Under the pieces are notes generated by a model that was not told the DNA's origin, made no database searches, and saw nothing but the letters and a program-made list of their open reading frames with translations. From Cherax quadricarinatus (Eukaryota; Arthropoda; Malacostraca; Decapoda; Parastacidae), in contig NC_091372.1 in the NCBI RefSeq assembly GCF_038502225.1, forward strand, positions 10,057,290 through 10,121,289: 64,000 bases of DNA. The letters are read 5' to 3'. Below are positions 33,101 to 45,100 of the stretch, piece after piece; positions within the stretch are counted from its first letter, which is position 1; each line of letters starts with the position of its first letter. Position numbers and translations under genes: made by a program.

Positions 33101-36100
33101 TTTGTTATTGTTACTCCTGTATGTTCCTGTAACACCTGTATTTGTTATTGTTACTCCTGTATGTTACTGTAACACCTGTATTTGTTATTGTTACCCCTGT
33201 ATGTTACTGTAACACCTGTATTTGTTATTGTTACCCCTGTATGTTACTGTAACACCTGTATTTGTTATTGTTACCCCTGTATGTTACTGTAACACCTGTA
33301 TTTGTTATTGTTACCCCTGTATGTTACTGTAACACCTGTATTTGTTATTGTTACCCTTGTATGTTACTGTAACACCTGTATTTGTTATTGTTACTCCTGT
33401 ATGTTACTGTAACACCTGTATTTGTTATTGTTACCCCTGTATGTTACTGTAACACCTGTATTTGTTATTGTTACTCCTGTATGTTACTGTAACACCTGTA
33501 TTTGTTATTGTTACTCCTGTGTTACTGTAACACCTGTATTTGTTATTGTTACCCCTGTATGTTACTGTAACACCTGTATTTGTTATTGTTACCCTTGTAT
33601 GTTACTGTAACACCTGTATTTGTTATTGTTACTCCTGTATGTTACTGTAACACCTGTATTTGTTATTGTTACCCCTGTATGTTACTGTAACACCTGCATT
33701 TGTTATTGTTACTCCTGTATGTTACTGTAACACCTGTATTTGTTATTGTTACCCCTGCATGTTACTGTAACACCTGTATTTGTTATTGTTACTCCTGTAT
33801 GTTACTGTAACACCTGTATTTGTTATTGTTACTCCTGTATGTTACTGTAACACCTGTATTTGTTATTGTTACCCCTGTATGTTTCTGTAACACCTGTATT
33901 TGTTATTGTTACCCCTGTATGTTACTGTAACACCTGTATTTGTTATTGTTACTCCTGTATGTTACTGTAACACCTGTATTTGTTATTGTTACCCCTGTAT
34001 GTTACTGTAACACCTGTATTTGTTATTGTTACTCCTGTATGTTACTGTAACACCTGTATTTGTTATTGTTACTCCTGTATGTTACTGTAACTCCTGTATT
34101 TGTTATTGTTACCCCTGTATGTTACTGTAACACCTGTATTTGTTATTGTTACTCCTGTATGTTACTGTAACACCTGTAATTGTTATTGTTACTCCTGTAT
34201 GTTACTGTAACACCTGTATTTGTTATTGTTACCCCTGTATGTTACTGTAACTCCTGTATTTGTTATTGTTACTCCTGTATGTTACTGTAACACCTGTATT
34301 TGTTATTGTTACTCCTGTATGTTACTGTAACACCTGTATTTGTTATTGTTACCCCTGTATGTTACTGTAACACCTGTATTTGTTATTGTTACCCCTGTAT
34401 GTTACTGTAACACCTGTATTTGTTATTGTTACCCTTGTATGTTACTGTAACACCTGTATTTGTTATTGTTACTCCTGTATGTTACTGTAACACCTGTATT
34501 TGTTATTGTTACCCCTGTATGTTACTGTAACACCTGTATTTGTTATTGTTACTCCTGTATGTTACTGTAACACCTGTATTTGTTATTGTTACTCCTGTGT
34601 TACTGTAACACCTGTATTTGTTATTGTTACCCCTGTATGTTACTGTAACACCTGTATTTGTTATTGTTACCCTTGTATGTTACTGTAACACCTGTATTTG
34701 TTATTGTTACTCCTGTATGTTACTGTAACACCTGTATTTGTTATTGTTACCCCTGTATGTTACTGTAACACCTGTATTTGTTATTGTTACTCCTGTATGT
34801 TACTGTAACACCTGTATTTGTTATTGTTACCCCTGTATGTTACTGTAACACCTGTATTTGTTATTGTTACTCCTGTATGTTACTGTAACACCTGTATTTG
34901 TTATTGTTACTCCTGTATGTTACTGTAACACCTGTATTTGTTATTGTTACCCCTGTATGTTTCTGTAACACCTGTATTTGTTATTGTTACCCCTGTATGT
35001 TACTGTAACACCTGTATTTGTTATTGTTACTCCTGTATGTTACTGTAACACCTGTATTTGTTATTGTTACCCCTGTATGTTACTGTAACACCTGTATTTG
35101 TTATTGTTACTCCTGTATGTTACTGTAACACTTGTATTTGTTATTGTTACTCCTGTATGTTACTGTAACACCTGTATTTGTTATTGTTACCCCTGTATGT
35201 TACTGTAACACCTGTATTTGTTATTGTTACTCCTGTATGTTACTGTAACACCTGTATTTGTTATTGTTACCCCTGTATGTTACTGTAACACCTGTATTTG
35301 TTATTGTTACTCCTGTATGTTACTGTAACACCTGTATTTGTTATTGTTACTCCTGTATGTTACTGTAACACCTGTATTTGTTATTGTTACTCCTGTATGT
35401 TTCTGTAACACCTGTATTTGTTATTGTTACCCCTGTATGTTACTGTAACACCTGTATTTGTTATTGTTACTCCTGCATGTTACTGTAACACCTGTATTTG
35501 TTATTGTTACCCCTGTATGTTACTGTAACACCTGTATTTGTTATTGTTACTCCTGCATGTTACTGTAACACCTGTATTTGTTATTGTTACCCCTGTATGT
35601 TACTGTAACACCTGTATTTGTTATTGCTACCCCTGTATGTTACTGTAACACCTGTATTTGTTATTGTTACCCCTGTATGTTAGTGTAACACCTGTATTTG
35701 TTATTGTTACCCCTGTTTGTTACTGTAACACTTGTATGTGTTACTATAACACTTGTATGTGTTACTGTAACACCTGTATGTGATACTGTAACACCTGTAT
35801 GTGTTACTGTAACCCTTGTATGTGTTACTGTAACACCTGTACGTTATTGTAACACCTGTATGTGTTATTGTAACACCTGTATGTGTTACTGTAGCACCTG
35901 TATGTGTTACTGTAAACCTTGTATGTCTTACTGTAACACCTGTATGTTATTGTTACCCCTGTATGTTAACCCCTGTATGTTTAACCCCTGTGTGTTAACC
36001 CTTGTATGTGTTAACCACTGCATGTGTTAAAACCTGTATGTGTTAACCCCAGTATGTGTTAACCCCTGTATGTGTTAACCACTGCATGTGTTAACCCCAG

Positions 36101-39100
36101 TATGTGCTAACCCCTGAATGTAACCCCTGAATGTGTTAACCCCTGAATGTGTTAACCCCTGTATGTGTTAACCCCTGTATGTGTTAACCCCTGTATGTCT
36201 TAACCCCTGTATGTCTTAACCCCTGTATGTCTTAACCACTGCATGTGTTAACCCCTATATGTGTTAAGCACTGTATGTGTTAACCACTGTATCTGTTAAC
36301 CCCTGTATGTCTTAACCCTTGCATGTGTTAACCCCTGAATGTGTTAACCCCTGTATGTGTTAACCACTGCATGTGTTAACCACTGTATGTGTTAACCCCT
36401 ATATGTGTTAACCCCTGTATGTGTTAACCCCTGTATGGGTTAACCACTGCATGTGTTAACCACTGCATGTGTTAACCATTGCATGTGTTAACCCCTGAAT
36501 GTGTTAACCCCTGTATGTGTTAACCACTGCATGTGTTAACCACTGTATGTGTTAACCCCTGTATGTGTTAACCACTGCATGTGTTAACCCCTGTATGTGT
36601 TAACCCCTGCATGTGTTAACCACTGCATGTGTTAACCCCTGCATGTGTTAACCACTGCATGTGTTAACCCCTGAATGTGTTAACCACTGTAAGTGTTAAC
36701 CCCTGCATGTGTTAACCCATGAATGTGTTAACCATTGTATGTGTTAACCCCTGAATGTGTTAACCCCTGAATGTGTTAACCACTGAATGTGTTAACCCCT
36801 GAATGTGTTAACCTCTGAATGTGTTAACCCCTGAATGTGTTAACCCCTGTACTGTTAACCACTGTATGTGTTAACTCCTGAATGTATTAGCCACTGTATG
36901 TGTTAACCCCTGAATGTGTTAACCACTGTATGTGTTAACCCTTGAATGTGTTAACCCCTGAATGTGTTAACCCCTGAATGTGTTAACCCCTGAATGTGTT
37001 AACCCCTGAATGTGTTAACCACTGTATGTGTTAACCCCTGAATGTGTTAACCCCTGAATGCTTTAACCCCTGAATGTGTTAACCCCTGAATGTGTTAACC
37101 CCTGAGAGTGTTAACCCCTGAATTTGTTAACCCCTGAATGTGTTAACCCCTGAATGTGTTAACCACTGTATGTGCTAACCCCTGAATGTGTTAACCATTG
37201 TATGTGTTAACCCCTGAATGTGTTAACCCCTGAATGTGTTAACCACTGTATGTGTTAACCCCTGAATGTGTTAACCCCTGAATGTGTTAACCCCTGAATG
37301 TGTTAACCCCTGAATGTGTTAACCCCTGAATGTGTTAACCACTGTATGTGTTAACCCCTGAATGTGTTAACCATTGTATGTGTTAACCCCTGAATGTGTT
37401 AACTCCTGATTGTGTTAACCACTGTATGTGTTAACCCCTGAATGTGTTAACCATTGTATGTGTTAACCCCTGAATGTGTTAACTCCTGAATGTGTTAACC
37501 ACTGTATGTGTTAACCCCTGAATGTGTTAACCATTGTATGTGTTAACCCCTGTATGTGTTAACTCCTGAATGTGTTAACCACTGTATGTGTTAACCCCTG
37601 AATGTGTTAACCCCTGAATGTGTTAACCCCTGAATGTGTTAACCCCTGAATGTGTTAACCCCTGAATGTGTTAACCCCTGAATGTGTTAACCATTGTATG
37701 TGTTAACCCCTGAATGTGTTAACTCCTGAATGTGTTAACCACTGTATGTGTTAACCCCTGAATGTGTTAGCCCCTGAATGTGTTAACCCCTGTATGTGTT
37801 AACCCCTGACTGTGTTAACCACTGTATGTGTTAACCCCTGTATGTGTTAACTCCTGAATGTGTTAACCCCTGACTGTGTTAACCACTGTATGTGTTAACC
37901 CCTGTATGTGTTAACCCCTGACTGTGTTAACCACTGTATGTGTTAACCCCTGTATGTGTTAACCCCTGAATGTGTTAACCCCTGACTGTGTTAACCACTG
38001 TATGTGTTAACCCCTGTATGTGTTAACCCCTGAATGTGTTAACCACTGTATGTGTTAACCCCTGTATGTGTTAACCCCTGAATGTGTTAACCCCTGACTG
38101 TGTTAACCACTGTATGTGTTAACCCCTGTATGTGTTAACCCCTGACTGTGTTAACCACTGTATGTGTTAACCCCTGTATGTGTTAACCCCTGAATGTGTT
38201 AACCCCTGACTGTGTTAACCACTGTATGTGTTAACCCCTGTATGTGTTAACCCCTGACTGTGTTAACCACTGTATGTGTTAACCCCTGTATGTGTTAACC
38301 CCTGAATGTGTTAACCCCTGACTGTGTTAACCACTGTATGTGTTAACCCCTGTATGTGTTAACCCCTGACTGTGTTAACCACTGTATGTGTTAACCCCTG
38401 TATGTGTTAACCCCTGAATGTGTTAACCCCTGACTGTGTTAACCACTGTATGTGTTAACCCCTGTATGTGTTAACCCCTGAATGTGTTAACCACTGTATG
38501 TGTTAACCCCTGTATGTGTTAACCCCTGAATGTGTTAACCCCTGACTGTGTTAACCACTGTATGTGTTAACCCCTGTATGTGTTAACCCCTGAATGTGTT
38601 AACCCCTGTATGTGTTAACCCCTGAATGTGTTATTGTATGCATGTGAATGTGGTCAACCAACAAAGTATATTTACTTAAGACGTTACTCAGGTGTGAGTC
38701 CAGGAAAGAGAGAATAGCATCAGCATCCTCATCTCCTTGGATCGAGACTACGTCTATATTAAGATCAATAAGCTTATCTCTTCAAGGATGCCGTGTTGTC
38801 AGTGAAGGGCTCTTGATCCAAAGAATTTAAATTATCCTTCACTTGGATCGAACTTGACCCGTGTATGACCCGTGCGGGTTTAGGGTTTGTCTTAGAATTC
38901 TTCAGCGAGGGGAAATAAGTGTTTCTTCTCTTATTCTTTATTATACATCATATCTGCATGATATAATTCACAGCCAACAGAATTAGTCAATGGGGTTTGA
39001 AGCCTATCGACTGAGGGTCGATAGGCTTCAAGAATTATCCCTTAATACATATACAGTTTAAAGCAAGCCATCCCCGATGTGGCTTGTTCCGCATTGTCTG

Positions 39101-42100
39101 TTTGCGGTTATATTGCATGCTGGAGCTTTTGGTCATCTGACCGAGGCCTTCCACTGGCTTACCGGTCCACCCGTTTAAAATATGGTAATAATTATAACCA
39201 TTTCTTAGTGAAGTTTAAGGTTCGTCAGTAAACACGATTAAGTGTCTCTTGACGCGGGTCTTAGTCATATGATGACCCACAGCTGCAGCTTTTGGTCATT
39301 TGATAGAGACCTTCCACTGGCTTACCACTTCACAAATTATGGTTATGACTATAGCCATATTATCACTATATCATATATTAGTGAGGATGTTTTTTTTTTT
39401 TTTTATTGCAACCAAATTGTAGACATGAAGCTTTTACTGCAGACATTATGCTGGAATGTATTTATAAATAATGGTAGATTACATATTTCTTTTTTTTTTG
39501 ATGATGGGTTTACGTGGAGTAAAGAAAAAAAACATTTGTAATGAATGGGTTGGTAATAAGTAACAGCTATGACAATCGTGGAAGTGTTGATTGGCAAGGT
39601 TTTTGGTTACGTAGAGAACTGATGCGCCGGGGCTACGTAACAGCAGCAGTAGCAGCAACAGTAGCAGCAACAGTAGCAGCAACAGTAGCAGCAACAGTAG
39701 CAGTAGCAGGAGGAATAGGTGGTGGGCTGCGGGTGGAGGAGCAGCTAAGGGAAGGTCTGCAGGTGGAGCAGGAGCTAAGGGGAGATGCTACTGACCTCAG
39801 TAGTTGTTACAGTATCATCCTCTACCTTGGGGTCCACCTCAGGAAGAGTGGACGAGGACTTCCCTGATTTATCAGCTTCATTCTCCACCTCGGGAAGCGG
39901 CGGTAACTGTTCATCTTTCACCGGCTCCTCCTCGCCAATCCTTTCCTCTATCTGTTGACATTAAGCAAATTTACTTAGGTATAGGTCCACATAAATACAA
40001 TTATAATACATAGTAACATGTGTAAATTACCTACAATAACCCCAAAAGAGTCAGACAAAAGTTACCCTGACATGTATGCCCATACTAGCATAATTGATAA
40101 AAACAAAATATATTGAGAGAGAACAAGACTTAGAATACAAACTGCTTTCTATGACTCAACTCCCACGAGCCCTCCTCGGGCGGGGAAGGTGCCAGAGCTA
40201 GAGCTTGCTACCACCTGCAGCTCACAAGACTGTCATTCCCACGAGCCCCCCTAGGGCGGAGTAGGTGGCAGACCAGAGGCTTCTCCCTACGAGCCCCATA
40301 AGGGCGGGGAATGGGGCTAGGCCTGGGGACCCCTGAAGGAAGGTTCCTTGATGTTGGTGAGGGGTTCTTGATTTAGAGAATTGGATCTGTGCTCCAGTTC
40401 CCCGAATTAAGCCTGAATGTCTTCCTCATCCCCCCCGGCGATGTATAATCCTCCAGGTTCAGCGCTTCCCCCTTGATTATAATAATAATAGGCCTGGGTA
40501 CAGTTGGTCCTAGAAGATGAGAAGGTACTTGTACCTCCTCCCATGATAGACATAGGTCTCAGACACTCCCAAGACAGGGAGCCAAGGTCGGGTCACCATC
40601 TGGAAAAGACTCGGACCGGGAGAGTACCAGCGAATCAACAAAAACTGCTTTCTGACATTTTCTAACATTCGCCAGTATAGTCCCAACAAGGGTCTTAGTC
40701 ATTCCACAATCTATTACCTGATATTTTCAGATGCAAAAAATGTTCAGGGGGTTTAAAGCCTATTAACTACAAGAGGATCATTAAGGCCTTCCGTAACCTT
40801 TTTACCAATAGACAAAAATATTTTATTCCCTAAAACGGGGATTAAAGGAAACTCTCAGCATTTATACGCTGATGTAAAACGAGAGTTTATGTGACATAAA
40901 CCGAGAGTATTTCTAGGTATTTATACACTGAGAACAAAGATACAATACCATGGTTGAAACAATACTCAAATATCTCGCACATAAGAGAGAGAAGAGTACA
41001 ATGACGTTTCGGTCAGACTCGTAAAGGTCCAAATCGGACCGAAACGTCATCGTCAGCTCCTCCTATGTGCGGGTTATTTGTACATACTACACACTACAGG
41101 TCATATCCCACCGAGGCAGGGTAACTTAAAAAGAAAAACGAAAGTTTCTCTTTTTAAATTTAGTAATGTATACATGAGAAGGGGTTAGTAGCCCCTTGCT
41201 CCCGGCATTTTAGTCGCCTCTTATGACACACATGGCTTACGGAGGAAGAATTCTGTTCCACTTCCCCATGGAGATAAGAGGAAATAAACAAGAACAAGAA
41301 CTAGTAAGAAAACAGAAGAAAACCCAGATGGGTGTGTATATATATGCTTGTACATACATGTGTATTGTGACCTAAGTGTAAGTAGAAGTAGGAAGACGTA
41401 CCTGAAACCTTGTGTCTCCAATAATATATTATGTATAAAATATAATCCAGGTATAAATAGGATTATTACATATAAAGAGTAACATTTATAAAGGGAGTCA
41501 GGGAAACAGGTTAGCCGGACTTGAGTCCTGGAGGTGGGAAGTAAAGTGCCTGCACTCTGAAGGAAGGGTGGGGATATGTTGCAGCTTTTGTACTGTATAT
41601 AAACCAAGATATGCTTTCAAGAAGGTGCTGGACAGGAACCTAAAGTCAGTACCTGATCAGTCGGACTGTGGTTCGTACGTCGGTTTGTGTGCAGCCAGCA
41701 GTAACGGCCTGGTTGATCAGACCCTGATCCACCACGAGGCCTAGTCACATTATTATTATTATTATAATCAAGGGGGAAGCGCTAAACCCGGAGGATTATA
41801 CAGCGCCTGGGGGGGGATGTGGAAGGCATTCAGGCTTAATTCGGGGAACTGGAGCACAGATCTAATTCCCTAAATCAAGAGCCCCTCACCAATATCAAGG
41901 AACCTTCCTTGAGGGGAGGCCTAGTCACAGACCGGGCCGCGGGGGCGCTGACCCCCGTAACCCTCTCCATGTATACCTCTAAGTGTAGTTTTTCTCTCTC
42001 CTTTAAGTGTTCGTTAAACAAGAAAATATCAAAATATCGTGGCTAGAACAACTCCCTAGAACATACCTAGATGAGACTCCTAATGATGTTTCAGTTCATT

Positions 42101-45100
42101 CTGGACCACCGTTGTGGCTTGACCGTAACGCCGTCATAAGGATTTTATTTAGTTTGTTTAATATATTTGTTATGTACCCCATACCCATCCTGTGGGCGGT
42201 AGTCGAAAAATTACAGAGGTACATAATGGGTCCACAACTTACCTGTGTACCCGTAGTGTTGTCCTTGTCATCTACGGGACGTATGGCTATTACCTGCAAT
42301 GTAAATGATCATATATATTTATTTTCTTGCGAAGCTTACAATGTGTGGTTTAAATATTACAAAATATTAATTACAAAGAAAGCCACTAGCATGCCTAGGT
42401 ATGCTAGTGGCTTCAAAACTGATATAGAAACGTCATTTTAAGGATCTAACAACGTGCGCTGGAAGAGTTCACAGCCAAAATAATACGCGAAAATTGGTCG
42501 TCCAAGGTGTTCGCTGTCATAATATTATGGCCGCAATTACAAAAATAATAATAATAATAATAAATAATTAACTCGAAATATATATGAAACAAAAATTTAT
42601 GACAGTTTGCATACCATATGTAAAGTATACAAATTTAAACAGAATAATTATTATTATTATAATCAAGGGGGAAGCGCTAAACCCGAAGGATTATACAGCG
42701 CCTGGGGGGGGGGATGTGGAAGGCTTAATTCGGGGAACTGGAGCACAGATCCAATTCCCTAAATCAAGAGCCCCTCACCAACATCAAGGAACCTTCCTTG
42801 AGGGGTTAAACAGAATAAGATTTACAACAAAACTCATAGATTGGACAATGTTTTGGTCCATCCTAGTGGTTAATTTAGGTTAGGTTAGGTTAGGTTAGGT
42901 TAGGTTAGGTTAGGTAAGGTTAGGTTAGGTTAGGTTAGGTTAGGTTAGGTTAGGTTAGATTAGGTTAAGTTAGGTTAGGTTAGGTTAGGTTAGGTTAGGT
43001 TAGGTAAGGTTAGGTTAGATTAGGTTAGGTTAGGCTAGGTTAGGTTAGGTGAGGTTACGTAAGGTAAGATAAGATAAGGTTAGGTTAGGTTAGGTTAGGT
43101 TAGGTTAGGTAAGGTTAGGTTAGGTTAGGTTAGGTTAGGTTAGGTTAGGTTAGGTAAGGTTAGGTTAGGTTAGGTTAGGGTAGGTTAGGTTAGGTTAGGT
43201 TAGGTTAGGTTAGGTAAGGTGAGGTTAGGTTAGGTTAGGTTAGGTTAGGTTAGGTTAGGTTAGGTTAGGTTAGGTTAAGTAAGGTTTATCAGGAAACAGG
43301 ACAAGTGCTGATGACCCGCCACTGGAGCTTTTGGTTATCTGACCGATGCCTTCCGCAGGCTTAGCGCTGCACCCGTTAAAAAGTGTGGTTATTACAACTA
43401 TATTCCATCCCAGAGCATTATCAGACTTGGAGTGAGAAAAAAAACTGAGAAAGTCAGGCCATTCAGAGGAGATAAGATCAGTGGGGGACCAACATTTTTG
43501 GAGCCCTGAAGCTTGAACTGTTATGGGGGCTTTTCGCAACCAGCAGCGGCTACGTGATGTTTTATTAACCTTTTTATTCTATTCTATTATTTTGCATTGA
43601 ATTACACTACATTATTATTATTTTTTTTTAAAAAACCCTTTTCATACAGTAAACCCAAAATTTTTAAGCATTGTGGACTATAGTCGCTTCTGGGGCCTCT
43701 CCGGGATTAGGGACCCTCAAGCTTCTGGGGCCCCTCCGGGATTAGGGACCCTCAAGCATCTGGGGCCTCTCCGGGATTAGGGGCCCTCAAGCTTCTGGGG
43801 CCCCTCCGGGATTAGGGACCCTCAAGCTTCTGGGGCCCCTCCGGGATTAGGGACCCTCAAGCTTCTGGGGCCCCTCCGGGATTAGGGACCCTCAAGCTTC
43901 TGGGGCCCCTCCGGGATTAGGGACCCTCAAGCTTCTGGGGCCCCTCCGGGATTAGGGACCCTCAAGCTTCTGGGGCCCCTCTGGGATTAGGGGCCCTCAA
44001 GCTTCTGGGGCCCCTCCGGGATTAGGGGCCCTCAAGCTTCTGGGGCCTTTCCGGGATTAGGGACCCTCAAGCTTCTGGGGCCCCTCCGGGATTAGGGACC
44101 CTCAAGCTTAAGCTTCAATAGCTTCACATTAGATGATACAACACAAAATAAATAATTCACTGACTTTTTTGGATAATCGCAGGTAATTTACACACACTAC
44201 TAGGCACGATAATTGTACTGATGTGTACCTAAACCTATTTCTATTTCTAGATTCGCCTGTACTGTCCCGGCCCGGGTCTTTTCCAGATGGTGACCCAGCC
44301 AGCCTATACCTAAATAATCTTACATACCACAGGCTCAGCAGATATCCGGATAGAACGTTTTCGATGAGGAAAGACTGAAAGAGTGTACCCTGATCAGAAC
44401 TGCACAGGACAATGGCCGCTTCAACATATCATATATTTGGAATAAAATAAACTTTGATTCCATCCCAATTTTTTTTTCTGAAGACACAGCAGGATATTTC
44501 CCCTACACCCAAGGCCTTTGTCTTTAGGAAAAGGCCTTACTCTCACCTTTTTGTGTAGAGAACCACCCACACTGCCAGTGGTCGTGTTCTGGAGACAAGA
44601 TTTTGTTGGGATTTTTAACCCCGGAGGGTTAGCCACCCGGAATAACCCAAGAAAGTCATGTTGGTGATTCAGTCTTGTCCCCCAGGATGCCACCCACACC
44701 TTAATCTTTGTATTCAGTCAATTTTGTATCTTTCCATCAACCCATCTTTCTCTGGATATTAACCAAGGGTCCAAAAAGAAGGGTCCAAAAAAATTTTTTT
44801 TAATATCTGACGTTGTTGAAGATAATATTTATTTATTTTTATTTTTTTTAATGTGGTACAGAAAAATGTCTCTCTCTGTTTACCACAATTTTTAATATTT
44901 TAATTATAACATCTGGTGTTGGGATAATAACCATGGCAACCAAGAGGCATATTAGTGATGCTGGATGTGCATCATCATGGGATCTTGATACAAAGAATTC
45001 TTCAACCTTGTCTAACCTTTGGACGAAGACCTACTTCGACTAGTAGATGGTACCACTATGACCCCGCCTCCGCCTGCTTCGCCTCACCTGACTACAGTAT

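Noticed and set aside
39541..39867. 108-codon plus ORF with Ala/Thr/Val repeats
   Set aside because: It is antisense to the gene 2 exon at 39796-39951 and crosses a triplet microsatellite.
42878..43275. True chromosome end
   Set aside because: The TTAGG array is imperfect, short, and flanked on both sides by ordinary intron and repeat sequence.
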